Assembly: GCF_026725475.1 (NCBI RefSeq)
Contig: NZ_CP109965.1
Location: 1,116,001 to 1,180,000, forward strand
Length of the DNA: 64,000 nt
From: Catenovulum adriaticum
GTDB lineage: Bacteria > Pseudomonadota > Gammaproteobacteria > Enterobacterales > Alteromonadaceae
Direction: 5' to 3'
Part shown: positions 30,865 to 41,032 of the stretch, piece after piece
Layout of the letters: each line of letters begins with the position of its first letter
How positions within the stretch are numbered: position 1 is the first letter of the stretch
Notes under the pieces: model-generated
The model's input: the letters and a program-made list of their open reading frames with translations, nothing else
The model's database searches: none
What the model was told of the DNA's origin: nothing
Made by a program: the position numbers and the translations under genes

Positions 30865-31042
30865 CACTAAATTACTTGAAATTATCGCTTGCCCAATTTG
30901 TAAAGGAAAGCTAGCGTACCAGCCGGATGCAGCTGAACTATGGTGTAGAGGCGAGCGTTTAGCTTACCCAATTAAAGATGGCATTCCTGTGCTACTTGAA
31001 CCAGAGGCGAGAACACTTGAATTAGATGAGGTTCAATCATGA
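30854..31042 (+). CDS. ycaR: Trm112-family small protein YcaR
   Basis: A 62-residue protein of the UPF0434/Trm112 family. The sequence LLEIIACPICKGKL and YPIKDGIPVLLEPEAR is nearly that of E. coli YcaR. A CxxC pair is present but the second pair of a full zinc knuckle is missing, as is normal for this family. Its role is unproven; eukaryotic Trm112 is a methyltransferase partner. It overlaps lpxK upstream and kdsB (ATGA, four bases) downstream. Confidence 0.9.
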   Translation: MAFDTKLLEIIACPICKGKLAYQPDAAELWCRGERLAYPIKDGIPVLLEPEARTLELDEVQS

Positions 31043-31812
31043 GTTATACTATTGTAATACCTGCACGTTATGCTTCAACTCGATTTCCGGGCAAGCCCTT
31101 GGTTGATATTGCCGGTAAAAGCATGCTGCATAGAGTATATAAGCAGTGCCAAAAAACTAAAGCGAGCAATATTGTAATAGCAACTGACGATGCGCGAATT
31201 GAAAAAGAAGCCATTAGTATCGGTGCGCAAGTTTGCTTAACACAAAGTGATCACCAATCAGGGACAGCGCGAATTGGTGAAGTGATTCAATCTTTAAATT
31301 TAAAAGATGACGAGATTGTGGTGAATGTTCAAGGAGATGAACCATTTATCCCCAGCTCTATTATCGATCAAGTCGCGAGTAATATGGCATTGTACACTGA
31401 AGCCGATATGGCAACTTTAGCTGTGCCTATTAATGAGGTTGAAGAAGTATTTAACCCTAATGCTGTTAAAGTGATTACGGATAAAAATGGTTATGCACTG
31501 TATTTTAGTCGAGCTCCAGTTCCATACGACCGTGATAATTTTGCTAAAAAATCAGTAAACAATATTGGAAAATATTATTTACGACATATTGGACTATATG
31601 CGTATCGCGCTGAATTTGTTCGTCAGTATTTAAATTGGCCAGCATCGCCAATTGAAGAAGCTGAGTCTTTAGAGCAGCTTAGAGTATTGTGGCACGGAGA
31701 AAAAATTCATGTGGGTATTGCAAATGAAACACCACCAGCTGGTATTGATACCCCAGAAGATTTAGCCAACGCGATTGAATATTTAAAATCTAAAAAGAAA
31801 CAGAAAGCTTAA
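31039..31812 (+). CDS. kdsB: 3-deoxy-manno-octulosonate cytidylyltransferase
   Basis: A 257-residue cytoplasmic enzyme that activates Kdo as CMP-Kdo for the inner core of LPS. The nucleotide-binding start VIPARYASTRFPGKPL (about 5-20), VNVQGDEPFIP (near 98) and GIDTPEDL near the end are diagnostic. It is translationally coupled to ycaR. After the stop, a short GTGGCT-TTCG-AGCCAC hairpin (31826-31841) separates it from the next gene. Confidence 0.96.
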   Translation: MSYTIVIPARYASTRFPGKPLVDIAGKSMLHRVYKQCQKTKASNIVIATDDARIEKEAISIGAQVCLTQSDHQSGTARIGEVIQSLNLKDDEIVVNVQGDEPFIPSSIIDQVASNMALYTEADMATLAVPINEVEEVFNPNAVKVITDKNGYALYFSRAPVPYDRDNFAKKSVNNIGKYYLRHIGLYAYRAEFVRQYLNWPASPIEEAESLEQLRVLWHGEKIHVGIANETPPAGIDTPEDLANAIEYLKSKKKQKA

Positions 31813-31859
31813 AGCCATAAACTGGGTGGCTTTCGAGCCACTCTATCTCGGAGTTAAAA

Positions 31860-32162
31860 ATGTCGATGCAAGAAGAGAAGCAAGAGAAAATTGAAGCCGC
31901 GGTATTTCGCCGATTATTGGCGCATTTAGATGAAAATAAGCAAGTTCAAAATATCGAATTAATGAATTTAGCAAATTTTTGTCGAAATTGCTTAGCGAAA
32001 TGGTACAGCGCGGAAGCAAAGCAATTAGATGTAGAGATTGATTATGACCAAGCTAGAGAAGTTATTTATGGTATGCCTTACAGTGAGTGGAAAGATAAAT
32101 ATCAGCAAGCGGCAACACCAGAGCAATTAGCTCAGTTTGAACAAAAAAACAAAAGTAAGTAA
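31860..32162 (+). CDS. DUF1244 family protein
   Basis: A 100-residue cytoplasmic protein. The conserved core NIELMNLANFCRNCLAKWY and DQAREVIYGMPYSEWK (about 34-80) is that of DUF1244, a short helical family widespread in Proteobacteria with no known function; the paired Cys in FCRNCL are conserved. CGGAG about 9 bases upstream is a good ribosome binding site. It could be co-transcribed with kdsB, but the hairpin between them may reduce this. Confidence 0.85.
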   Translation: MSMQEEKQEKIEAAVFRRLLAHLDENKQVQNIELMNLANFCRNCLAKWYSAEAKQLDVEIDYDQAREVIYGMPYSEWKDKYQQAATPEQLAQFEQKNKSK

Positions 32163-32270
32163 GGCAAATTAGCGATATAAAAACCAGGTTGTTGGTCAGT
32201 GGTTTATGTATTATTACCCCCGGATATAAATATTAATTGAGTATTAATACTGCTTGAAAAAGGTAATTTG

Positions 32271-35200
32271 ATGCGTAACTTAGGCTTAATTTTAAGTTTG
32301 CTATTGGGAGTGTTAATAAATGCAGGGGGTGCGTTACCTGCATTTAGTCAACCTTTAGAGAACACCATTTATTTAAGTAAATTACAAAATAAAGATTTAT
32401 TTAAAGATCAGACTTTTTATAGCACGAACGCTGACTTTCCAGATGACGTTTCAGAATTAAAAAACTGGCAGCAAACCTTATCAGAACACCCTAAAATTCA
32501 ATTTGATGGCGATATTTTTTGGACTGCACACTCGTTTTACAATGATACAGACCAAAAAAAATGGACAGCTTACTTATTTGGTTCTGCGGTCGGGCATATT
32601 GAATTTAAACTTTATCCGCTAAATCGTAGTCAACAAGCTAATATTCAAAACGCAAAAACAGGTTATTTTGCAACACATGAGGTTCCATATCATTATAGCG
32701 TGTCTTTTGATTTAGAGCCGCAAACTGAGTATGTTTTGCTAGCTCGTTTGTCGAGCGATTTCTTTTTCGCGCCTCTTAGAATGCAGTTTAAACCCAGTTC
32801 CGAATTTTTACGTCAAGCTAAAATAGAAAACGTTATAATTATTTTGTGTTTTGGAATAGGTTTAGCACTCGCTTTATTTAACGCCTTTGTTTATTTTGGC
32901 ACCCGCCAGCGTATTTATTTGTATTATGCGTTATTTACATTAAGCTGGATGTGGGGCTGGGCACATACTTTTAATTTACCTGAAGAATGGTTTGGTACCC
33001 GTACTCCTGGCTTTTTAATGGCAGGCTTTTTATTAATTCCTATTTTTAACGCATTATTTTTTATCAATTTTTTACAAGTTAGGGAATCGAACCCATGGCT
33101 TTCTAAGGCTGCAATTGGGTTTGGGGTAGTCGGTATTGCCGGGTTGCCAATTGCAATTGAATCTCCTGCTTTAGGGTTAATGCTGGCTTCAATCTGTACG
33201 GGAGGCATGCTAGTTGTTGGGTTTACCTTAGGGGTAAAAGCGTTATTAGCAGGTTTTAAACCGGCACGTTACTTTTTGTTAGCTTATATTATGCTGCTAA
33301 TGCCTAACATGGTTGGTAATTTGATGAATATGGGTTTTATTCCGTCGATGAATATTAATATATATTTATTGGGATTAATTGGCACCATGTTGGATGGCTT
33401 GCTATTGGCATTTGCAATGGCTGAAAAGGTGCGTTTGGTTAATCTTAAAAATGTAGAGTTAAATGAAAACCTAGAAGAAAAAGTAGCACACAGAACCGAA
33501 AAATTAGAAAGAACGAAACAAGATTTAATTGAAGCAAATCAAGCTAAAAGCCGCTTTTTAGCACAAATGAGTCACGAAATCAGAACCCCCATGAATGCGG
33601 TTATTGGTTTAAGTCAATTAGCATTAAAAACCCCCCTTAATTTTGAACAAAAAGATTATATTCAAAAAATATCAGGCTCCGCCGACGTACTATTGGGAAT
33701 TATTAACGATGTACTCGATTACTCTAAAATCGAAGCTGGTAAGTTACATATTGATAAAATCAATTTTGATTTAACCAAAACTATCGAAAGAGCTGTCAGT
33801 TTATGTTCGCTCAAAGCTCATACAAAAAACATCGAAATTATTTTAGATATACAGCCCGATGTCCCGAAATTTATTGAGTCTGATCCACTCAGACTTCAGC
33901 AAATTTTAGTGAATATTATTGCCAATGCCGTCAAATTTACTGAATTTGGTCATGTGAGTATTAGAGTTAGTGCAACCCCGCTAGCATCTGGCGATAATCC
34001 AGCAGAGTACAAGCTCGAGTTTGTAGTGGTTGATACCGGCATAGGGATGAATCAACAGCAAGTGAGTCAGTTATTTAATTCATTTGCTCAAGCGGATAAC
34101 TCAATTACCCGTAAATATGGGGGAACAGGTTTAGGTTTATCGATCAGTAAAGAGTTAGTGCAACTATTGGGCGGCGATATTTGGGTTAACAGTAAGCCAA
34201 ATGTTGGGAGTGCCTTTCATTTTTCAATTACCGCCAAATCAACAGAAAAAGCGATATCAAATAAAGTTTTTACAATTAAAGGTCGCCCTTTAAATGTATT
34301 GATTGTTGATGATAATCAAGTCGCTAGCGAAGTCGTTTCTGCATTATTTAAACGTCATAAAGCGCATATAACGTTAGTAAAAAATGGTGCTAAAGCCATT
34401 ACCGAACTGAAAAAATCTATTCAAATTAGACAGGCCTATGATTTAGTCATTATGGATTGGAAAATGCCTGAAATGGATGGAATTGAAGCCGCTAAAATTA
34501 TTAAGCATGATTTAAATTTAAGTAAACTGCCAGCCATTTTAATGATCTCAGCTTATGATAAAGATGAAGCGAAGCGTCTAGGAGAAAGCGCCGGTATTGA
34601 TGCTTTTATTGAAAAACCTGTAGGTGAATCAACTTTATTTAACGTCATTTCTGAATGTTTACCGCTTGATAGCCTGCAAGCTCAAGAGAATTTTGTAGAA
34701 TCAGAGCCTAATATATTACTCGATTTATCTAATATTAACTTGTTACTCGTAGAGGATAATAAATTAAACCGACAAGTGGCTGCTGGCTTTTTACGAGATA
34801 CTAAAATTCAAATCGACGTCGCCGAAAATGGTATACAGGCCATTGAGAAAGTATCAAAACAATCATTTGATATTGTTTTAATGGATATTCAAATGCCTGA
34901 AATGGATGGTTTGACCGCAACACAGGAAATTAGAAAGATGGATGGATTTTCCGATCTACCCATTATTGCGATGACGGCTCACGCCATGGAAGGAGATAAA
35001 CAACGCAGCTATGAAGCAGGTATGGATGATCATTTAACTAAACCCGTTGACCCTTACGAACTGTACAGATGCATTGTTAAATGGATTGATAAAGACAAAT
35101 TAAAAAAGCAAGAGCCTGAAGCAATTACATTGAATGTAAATGAAAAAAAATTATCTAACTTACAATCAATAGGTTTGCTTAATGTCGCGGGTGCACTTAA

Positions 35201-35756
35201 ACAAATGCATGGTAAAGAAGCGTTATACATTGATTTATTAGCCACTTTTATTGAAGAAAATGAAAATTTAGTTGAAGAGATAAACCAACTTGCGAAAGAT
35301 AAAAATTTGCATGGCTTACGTTTAAAGGTTCACTCACTTAAATCAAATGCGGCTTACATAGGTGCTGAACAGTTAGCAAAAGATGCTGCGGATATTGAAG
35401 TTTTAATTGATCAAGGCCAAGTTTTTGAAACAAGATTGGTTTCACTAACTGATAAATTGTCTAGCTTATTAGCTGAGTTAGTTGTTTTTTCACCGCAAGT
35501 TAAACCCCAAGTATCTTCACAGACTAAAGAATTTACGGATAAAGAAATCGATGAAATGTTTAAACAAATTGTTCATTATTTGAAAACCTCCAACGCGAAA
35601 ATTGAAGACTATATAGAGCCTCTTAAACAATTGGGTTGCCAATTAGATGATGGTGCATTTATTGAAGCATTAATAGATGAAATAGAAGATGTCGAGTATA
35701 AAAAAGCCTTAATATTAATTGAAAATAATAAACGAGACTTAAATCTTTCTATGTAA
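32271..35756 (+). CDS. Hybrid sensor histidine kinase, 7TMR-DISM type, with two receivers and HPt
   Basis: A 1161-residue inner-membrane signalling protein. Order: signal peptide (about 1-28), periplasmic 7TMR-DISM extracellular domain (about 35-180), seven membrane helices (about 185-385), coiled coil (LEEKVAHRTEKLERTKQDL), HisKA with FLAQMSHEIRTPMNAVIG (near 435), HATPase (NIIANAVKFTE, DTGIGM, GGTGLGLSISKE), receiver 1 (VIMDWKMPEMDG), receiver 2 (VLMDIQMPEMDG) and an HPt domain with the phospho-His in HSLKSNAAYIGA (near 1025). All phospho-transfer residues are present. DISM periplasmic domains are thought to bind carbohydrates or related ligands. TTG at 32268 is in frame, but the ATG at 32271 after AAAAAGG is preferred. 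No cognate output regulator lies next to it. Confidence 0.9.
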   Translation: MRNLGLILSLLLGVLINAGGALPAFSQPLENTIYLSKLQNKDLFKDQTFYSTNADFPDDVSELKNWQQTLSEHPKIQFDGDIFWTAHSFYNDTDQKKWTAYLFGSAVGHIEFKLYPLNRSQQANIQNAKTGYFATHEVPYHYSVSFDLEPQTEYVLLARLSSDFFFAPLRMQFKPSSEFLRQAKIENVIIILCFGIGLALALFNAFVYFGTRQRIYLYYALFTLSWMWGWAHTFNLPEEWFGTRTPGFLMAGFLLIPIFNALFFINFLQVRESNPWLSKAAIGFGVVGIAGLPIAIESPALGLMLASICTGGMLVVGFTLGVKALLAGFKPARYFLLAYIMLLMPNMVGNLMNMGFIPSMNINIYLLGLIGTMLDGLLLAFAMAEKVRLVNLKNVELNENLEEKVAHRTEKLERTKQDLIEANQAKSRFLAQMSHEIRTPMNAVIGLSQLALKTPLNFEQKDYIQKISGSADVLLGIINDVLDYSKIEAGKLHIDKINFDLTKTIERAVSLCSLKAHTKNIEIILDIQPDVPKFIESDPLRLQQILVNIIANAVKFTEFGHVSIRVSATPLASGDNPAEYKLEFVVVDTGIGMNQQQVSQLFNSFAQADNSITRKYGGTGLGLSISKELVQLLGGDIWVNSKPNVGSAFHFSITAKSTEKAISNKVFTIKGRPLNVLIVDDNQVASEVVSALFKRHKAHITLVKNGAKAITELKKSIQIRQAYDLVIMDWKMPEMDGIEAAKIIKHDLNLSKLPAILMISAYDKDEAKRLGESAGIDAFIEKPVGESTLFNVISECLPLDSLQAQENFVESEPNILLDLSNINLLLVEDNKLNRQVAAGFLRDTKIQIDVAENGIQAIEKVSKQSFDIVLMDIQMPEMDGLTATQEIRKMDGFSDLPIIAMTAHAMEGDKQRSYEAGMDDHLTKPVDPYELYRCIVKWIDKDKLKKQEPEAITLNVNEKKLSNLQSIGLLNVAGALKQMHGKEALYIDLLATFIEENENLVEEINQLAKDKNLHGLRLKVHSLKSNAAYIGAEQLAKDAADIEVLIDQGQVFETRLVSLTDKLSSLLAELVVFSPQVKPQVSSQTKEFTDKEIDEMFKQIVHYLKTSNAKIEDYIEPLKQLGCQLDDGAFIEALIDEIEDVEYKKALILIENNKRDLNLSM

Positions 35757-35987
35757 GTTGATTAACCACCACTTGGGTTAAGGTGTATTCTAACTAATTG
35801 AATGATTTAACCTGATAGCTCTGCATGGTTTTTAACGAGGATTTTTTGCGTGGATAAGGCAAATTCATGTGTTTTCACGTGTTAACAGCTAGAGTCTAAC
35901 GCAGTCCCCGTGAAAAAAGGCCGTTTGAAACATATTCATTAAACCGAGTTGAGGTGGATGGTTGATTAGGGCAGTGGTAAAAGTTAA

Positions 35988-36012
35988 AAAGCGCGTTTAA
36001 TCAAAACGCGCT
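35988..36012 (-). terminator. Terminator of the unrecognised minus-strand gene
   Basis: AAGCGCGTTT (35988-35997) pairs with AAACGCGCTT (36003-36012) around a 5-base loop. On the minus strand the stem is followed by a T run (complement of the A run at 35984-35989). It lies 20 bases beyond the stop of the minus-strand gene. The 230 bases between the hybrid kinase gene and this hairpin hold nothing I can identify. Confidence 0.7.
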
Positions 36013-36031
36013 TGAATGTTAATTTTAAATA

Positions 36032-37198
36032 TCAACCAAAAATAGAGCGCAATAAGCTAATTACTTGGTCAATACTTTTGCCGTTTTGAACTTCGGCTAC
36101 GATAGAATCCCGCTTATCTAACAGATATTGTGGCATATCATCAGCAGCTAATGCCTTATCAACCAGCACCTGAACAGATTCTCTGCTACGGCGCGAACGT
36201 TTACCTGAGGTGGTTGATGATTTGCTTGGTTTATTTTTTAGCTTCAAATAATTTGAATTTTTAGCTGTTTGCTCATCGGCAAACAAAAATACATCAATTA
36301 AAATCGCTTTCGCATCGGCAATACTTTGCTCAAATTCATCGGCGGGTAAAGCTTGCTTGTACCAAGCAAATGAGCGAATTGTAAGGATAAGATCCCGCCA
36401 ATATCCATCAAAATCTTTATTATTAAATTTAGCAACAGATAGACCTTGGCTGAATAAATCAATTTTAGCATTAGTCAGTGCCACAAACTGGTCAGGCCGG
36501 CGCATTGCTAACAGCCGAGTAGCAGGTATCAAAGGTGCAGCGCCTAGGTCATTTTCAGCAAAAATAGCCTGATACGCTGAAACAAAATTAGTGTAATCGG
36601 CATGACTTACTTCACCTTCCAGTGGAATGCAATTGATAGCCGTTTCAAATTGACTCGGTTGTGCTTGCCATAACTGAATAAACACTTTGCTCGTTTTGGC
36701 AGAGCCAAACCATTCGCAATCAAAATCATAAATGCTGGTGTCGTGTTTGGCTGTGTGCTTACCAATTAGCGCGGTTAAATCTTCGTCAATCATTTCAGAC
36801 AATGATTGTGTTTGTAAGGCTTTACAATGCGCAACAAGCTTTAACCGTTCGTCTAAGGCATGAAGGTCAGCTTTATCTTTAATATAACTGACAAATACCG
36901 GCCAAGGGGCTACACGTAGCATTTTAATTTGTGCGGCGCTGATTGCATTAGTTAACGTATCTTGCATTTTTTTTAGTGGCGTAAATTGAGTCGGCTCTAA
37001 TAGCTCTAGGTTAAGTTCCTGACTGCATAAACGATAAAATTCTTCACACCAGCTCAAAAAGTCTTCAGGTCGATTTTCTACCTTTATCGCCATTAAATTT
37101 AAGCTGAGCTCTTGTGCGTGTTTTAAAATAGTCTGATAGTTTTGATTTTCACTATCCGTTAAGGGCATTTTTACCGGGGCAGTTAATAACTTTCTCAT
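36032..37198 (-). CDS. Uncharacterised 388-residue protein
   Basis: I do not recognise this gene. The protein has no signal peptide or membrane segment, so it is probably cytoplasmic. The N-terminal three quarters look globular and helical. Around residues 228-300 (ATRLLAMRRPDQFVALTNAKIDLFSQGLSVAKF...DFDGYWRDLI) there is a loose resemblance to the RPD.F....n...L...-..yW..l pattern seen next to or within McrB-like AAA proteins, but there is no P-loop. A basic Ser/Lys/Arg linker (SSTTSGKRSRRSRES, about 325-340) leads to a short C-terminal helical domain. Codon use looks like that of its neighbours. It is a single gene with its own terminator; no restriction or defence gene is adjacent. Confidence 0.75.
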   Translation of the reverse strand: MRKLLTAPVKMPLTDSENQNYQTILKHAQELSLNLMAIKVENRPEDFLSWCEEFYRLCSQELNLELLEPTQFTPLKKMQDTLTNAISAAQIKMLRVAPWPVFVSYIKDKADLHALDERLKLVAHCKALQTQSLSEMIDEDLTALIGKHTAKHDTSIYDFDCEWFGSAKTSKVFIQLWQAQPSQFETAINCIPLEGEVSHADYTNFVSAYQAIFAENDLGAAPLIPATRLLAMRRPDQFVALTNAKIDLFSQGLSVAKFNNKDFDGYWRDLILTIRSFAWYKQALPADEFEQSIADAKAILIDVFLFADEQTAKNSNYLKLKNKPSKSSTTSGKRSRRSRESVQVLVDKALAADDMPQYLLDKRDSIVAEVQNGKSIDQVISLLRSIFG

Positions 37199-37588
37199 TA
37201 AACTTTGTGTACTCTGTATTTTAGGGAGATAATAACCTGAGTTTTATTTTAATAGCCTAAATTCTTGATAGCCTATTTGCTTGGATTAAAACAAAATATT
37301 TTACAAAGATATTGTGTTTTATATAAAACATAAAACCAATAAATTTAATATCCTAGCTAAGTGCGTATCCAGAGTTTAGGTTAAATCGGGAAATTAATCC
37401 CAGGCTCAGGTTGTTTGTAACAAGGGGATATGATCATACGCTGTTATCTCATATAGGCAATGATTAAGCTCGAAATAGTGTATTTTATTTGACTGGTTGA
37501 TGATTTTTAACTCAAATAAATGTAATAGTCAGGTGATGTGCATCTGACTATTATTTACTGATTACTTGCTTACGCCGCTATATGAAGG
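37199..37588. other. Intergenic region between the unknown gene and rhlE
   Basis: 390 AT-rich bases that must hold the promoter of the unknown minus-strand gene (right next to 37198) and the 3' end of rhlE transcripts. The only structure I see is the inverted repeat TAATAGTCAG (37523-37532) with CTGACTATTA (37544-37553), which could end rhlE transcription but lacks a good T run. Open frames here are short and not convincing. Confidence 0.5.
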
Positions 37589-39007
37589 TTAGCTTTGTTT
37601 GCGGTTACGCCCTGAGTTTGTAGACTCGCCTTTAGCTCGAGTTCGAGCGTCATTTTTTTGTGATGCAGGTCTGCGCTTATTTGCGCCTGCTCTTGGCTTT
37701 CTATTATTCGCGGCATTAGGGCCATTGCTATTGCTATTTTGCGACTGTTCGCTTGAACGAGGAGAACGCTTTTGCTTTGTTTGGGATTCTGTATTTTGTT
37801 CAAAGCGGTCAGGCTTTTTAGGCTTCTTTGGCTTTTTACGTTTAGGTGCTCTTAGTACAGTTTCAGGTAATGGATTGACTGGCTCAAAACGCGCTAAAAA
37901 TTGGCGAGGTATTAGTTGTTGAATCAATTGTTCAATATCATTCAATTGTTTGCTTTCTGCTGCGCAAACTAAAGATACCGCTTGTCCCGACGCTCCCGCA
38001 CGGCCAGTTCGGCCAATTCGGTGTACATAATCTTCTGCAACGTTAGGCAAGTCAAAGTTAATAACTTGCGGCAATAAATCAATATCTATACCACGGGCTG
38101 CAATATCAGTTGCGACTAAAATTCGAGTATTGCCAGCTTTAAAGTCAGCCAATGCTTTGGTTCTTGCCGCTTGGCTTTTATTGCCATGGATAGCCGCAGC
38201 GCTAATATCTGCCGAGCATAATTGGCGAACTAAACGATTTGCGCCATGTTTAGTGCGGCTAAACACTAAAGCTTGTTGCCAATTTTTATCTAAAATTAGC
38301 TCAATGAGTGCATCTGTTTTTTTATTTTTATCAACCGGATAAATCCATTGCTCAACACTTTTTACGGTTGAATTAGGTGGGGTAACCGAAATTTCAATTG
38401 GATTATGAATTAAACCTTTGGCTAAACCCTTAATTTCATCGGAGAAGGTTGCCGAAAACATTAAATTTTGGCGTTCTTTTGGCAACAGTCGAATGATTCT
38501 TTTTATATCATTTATAAAACCCATATCCAGCATTCGGTCTGCTTCGTCTAAGACTAAAGTCTCAAGTTCATTAAATCGTATTGCATTTTGCTGGTATAAA
38601 TCTAACAGTCTGCCCGGGGTTGCAACTAAAATATCAACGCCCTTGGTTAACCTTTGCATTTGTGGGTTAATTTTTACGCCCCCAAATACTACATCTGATT
38701 TTAAATTTAAAAACTGACTGTATTTAGCCACATTATCAGCAACTTGTGCAGCTAGTTCGCGGGTAGGGGTTAAGATCAAGGTTTTTACTTGATTCGCACT
38801 AGCGCGTTTTTGTTGGCTCAATTTTTCTAAAATGGGTAAGGTAAAACCAGCTGTTTTTCCTGTTCCTGTTTGAGCTGCGGCCATCACATCGCGGCCTGAA
38901 ATAATAGCCGGAATGGCTTTCGCCTGAATGGGTGATGGGGTTTCATAACCTTGGCTTTCGATGGCTTTTAAAATAGGTTTTGATAAACCCAAATCGGCAA
39001 ACTTCAT
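37589..39007 (-). CDS. rhlE: DEAD-box RNA helicase, RhlE-like
   Basis: A 472-residue ATP-dependent RNA helicase likely to act in ribosome assembly or mRNA turnover. All motifs are visible: Q motif (FADLGLSKPILKAIESQGYETPSPIQ, given in part), motif I AAQTGTGKT, motif II VLDEADRMLDMGF, motif III SATFS and motif VI HRIGRTGRAG. After the helicase core (about 1-370) comes a basic low-complexity tail rich in Lys, Arg, Asn and Ser (KRKKPKKPKKPDRF ... RNRKQS), as in RhlE. The 249-base gap to aspS on the other strand must carry both promoters. Confidence 0.9.
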   Translation of the reverse strand: MKFADLGLSKPILKAIESQGYETPSPIQAKAIPAIISGRDVMAAAQTGTGKTAGFTLPILEKLSQQKRASANQVKTLILTPTRELAAQVADNVAKYSQFLNLKSDVVFGGVKINPQMQRLTKGVDILVATPGRLLDLYQQNAIRFNELETLVLDEADRMLDMGFINDIKRIIRLLPKERQNLMFSATFSDEIKGLAKGLIHNPIEISVTPPNSTVKSVEQWIYPVDKNKKTDALIELILDKNWQQALVFSRTKHGANRLVRQLCSADISAAAIHGNKSQAARTKALADFKAGNTRILVATDIAARGIDIDLLPQVINFDLPNVAEDYVHRIGRTGRAGASGQAVSLVCAAESKQLNDIEQLIQQLIPRQFLARFEPVNPLPETVLRAPKRKKPKKPKKPDRFEQNTESQTKQKRSPRSSEQSQNSNSNGPNAANNRKPRAGANKRRPASQKNDARTRAKGESTNSGRNRKQS

Positions 39008-39256
39008 ATCTTTCTCTTATTAGGTGCGTATGGCATGTTAATTACACCGCCAGTTTAGCGGGCGTGAAGCTTACCTTAATCCACTCAAAAGTGCTATGTG
39101 AATCCTATATTTAGCCTGTTAAATTAGCTTGTTTACGGTTATAATCTTGACCAATTTTTGCATTGGTTCTGCAAGGGTATTTAAGCGACGCTAAACAAGC
39201 GGTTTTAATACTCGGTAGGCTCATTATTAAATATCAGACTCAGGAATAGAATAAAT

Positions 39257-41032
39257 ATGCGAAGCCATTATTGTGGTCAGGTTAATGAATCTTTAGTTGG
39301 TCAATCCGTTACTTTGTGCGGATGGGTAAATCGTCGTCGTGATTTAGGTGGTTTAATTTTTATTGATCTGCGTGATGTTAAAGGTTTAGTTCAAGTGGTG
39401 GTTGACCCTGATTTTGAAGCTTTATTTGAAACGGCAAATAAATTAAAACACGAATTTTGTATTCAATTAACAGGTACAGTCAGAGCACGTCCAGAGAGCC
39501 AAGTGAACCAAAACATGGCAACAGGTGCGGTGGAAATTTTGGCATCTGATTTAACCATTTTAAATGGCTCTGACGTTTTACCAATTGACATGGGTGGTCA
39601 TCAAAATAACTCTGAAGAGCAACGATTAAAGTATCGCTATTTAGACCTACGTCGTCCAGATATGGCTAACAAAATTAAATTTCGTGCAAAAGTAACCAGC
39701 GAAATTCGTAATTATTTAGACAGCCATGACTTTTTGGATGTTGAAACCCCAATTCTAACTAAAGCGACGCCAGAAGGGGCTCGTGATTATTTAGTGCCAA
39801 GCCGCACTCATAAAGGTCAGTTTTTTGCGCTGCCACAATCGCCTCAATTATTTAAACAACTTTTAATGATGTCTGGCTTAGACAGATATTATCAAATCGT
39901 TAAATGTTTTCGAGACGAAGATTTAAGAGCAGATCGTCAACCGGAATTTACTCAAATTGATATCGAAACTTCTTTCATGTCTGCAGATCAAGTGATGGCC
40001 GTGACAGAAGATATGGTACGTCAATTATTTACCAAATTATTGAATGTTGATTTAGGTGATTTTCCTAAAATGACATACGCAGACGCAATGGCTAAATATG
40101 GTAGTGACAAGCCTGATTTACGTATTTCTCTTGAAATGGTTGATGTCGCTGATTTATTAAAAGAAGTTGAATTTAAAGTGTTTTCAGGTCCGGCAAACGA
40201 TCCTAAAGGACGTGTAGCTGCGCTAAAAGTGCCGGGTGGGGCTGATAAATTTTCTCGTAAAGATATTGACGAGTTGACTAAATTTGTTGGTATTTATGGT
40301 GCAAAAGGGCTTGCTTGGTTAAAAGTAAATGATCTAGATAAAGGGATGGAAGGTTTACAATCTCCTATTCTTAAATTTTTACCTGAGACGGTAGCAACGG
40401 CTACTTTATCGCGTGTTGAGGCTCAAACAGGCGATATTATTTTCTTTGGTTCAGATACATACTCAGTGGTCAGTGAAGCAATCGGCGCACTACGATTAAA
40501 AGTAGGTGAGCAGTTAAATTTAGTGGAAGATGCTTGGAAGCCGCTTTGGGTCGTAGATTTTCCAATGTTTGAAGAAATTGAAAATGGTTTGACGCCACTT
40601 CATCACCCATTTACCGCACCCGTTGGGGTAACGGCCCAAGAGCTTAAAGCGAGTCCAGAAAAAACGTTATCTAACGCTTATGACATGGTTTTAAATGGTT
40701 GTGAAGTGGGTGGCGGTTCGGTCCGTATCCATCAGCAAGATATGCAAGCTGCGGTATTTGATATTTTGGGTATTGACGAAAAAGAAGCGGAAGAAAAATT
40801 TGGATTTTTACTAGAAGCCCTTAAATTTGGCACACCGCCACATGCTGGTTTAGCATTTGGTTTAGATCGCCTAGTCATGCTAATGACAGGCGCTAGCTCA
40901 ATTCGAGATGTAATGGCGTTTCCTAAAACCACCACGGCAGCTTGCCCACTAACAAACGCGCCTGGTTTTGCAAACCCAGACCAAATTAAAGAGTTGGGTA
41001 TACAAACGGTTAAATCCGATAAAGCTGAATAG
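39257..41032 (+). CDS. aspS: Aspartyl-tRNA synthetase
   Basis: A 591-residue class II synthetase of the bacterial type. The N-terminal OB anticodon domain (about 1-105), the catalytic core with FRDEDLRADRQPEFTQID (motif 2) and GLAFGLDRLVMLM (motif 3, near 530), and the inserted GAD domain (about 290-420) are all recognisable. The length equals E. coli AspRS (590). AGGAATAG lies about 10 bases before the ATG. Confidence 0.97.
   Translation: MRSHYCGQVNESLVGQSVTLCGWVNRRRDLGGLIFIDLRDVKGLVQVVVDPDFEALFETANKLKHEFCIQLTGTVRARPESQVNQNMATGAVEILASDLTILNGSDVLPIDMGGHQNNSEEQRLKYRYLDLRRPDMANKIKFRAKVTSEIRNYLDSHDFLDVETPILTKATPEGARDYLVPSRTHKGQFFALPQSPQLFKQLLMMSGLDRYYQIVKCFRDEDLRADRQPEFTQIDIETSFMSADQVMAVTEDMVRQLFTKLLNVDLGDFPKMTYADAMAKYGSDKPDLRISLEMVDVADLLKEVEFKVFSGPANDPKGRVAALKVPGGADKFSRKDIDELTKFVGIYGAKGLAWLKVNDLDKGMEGLQSPILKFLPETVATATLSRVEAQTGDIIFFGSDTYSVVSEAIGALRLKVGEQLNLVEDAWKPLWVVDFPMFEEIENGLTPLHHPFTAPVGVTAQELKASPEKTLSNAYDMVLNGCEVGGGSVRIHQQDMQAAVFDILGIDEKEAEEKFGFLLEALKFGTPPHAGLAFGLDRLVMLMTGASSIRDVMAFPKTTTAACPLTNAPGFANPDQIKELGIQTVKSDKAE

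Noticed and set aside
37570..38717. Frames opposite or offset to rhlE (37570-37803, 37599-37922, 38130-38342, 38418-38717)
   Set aside because: All overlap the strongly supported helicase gene and lack start signals or homologous features.
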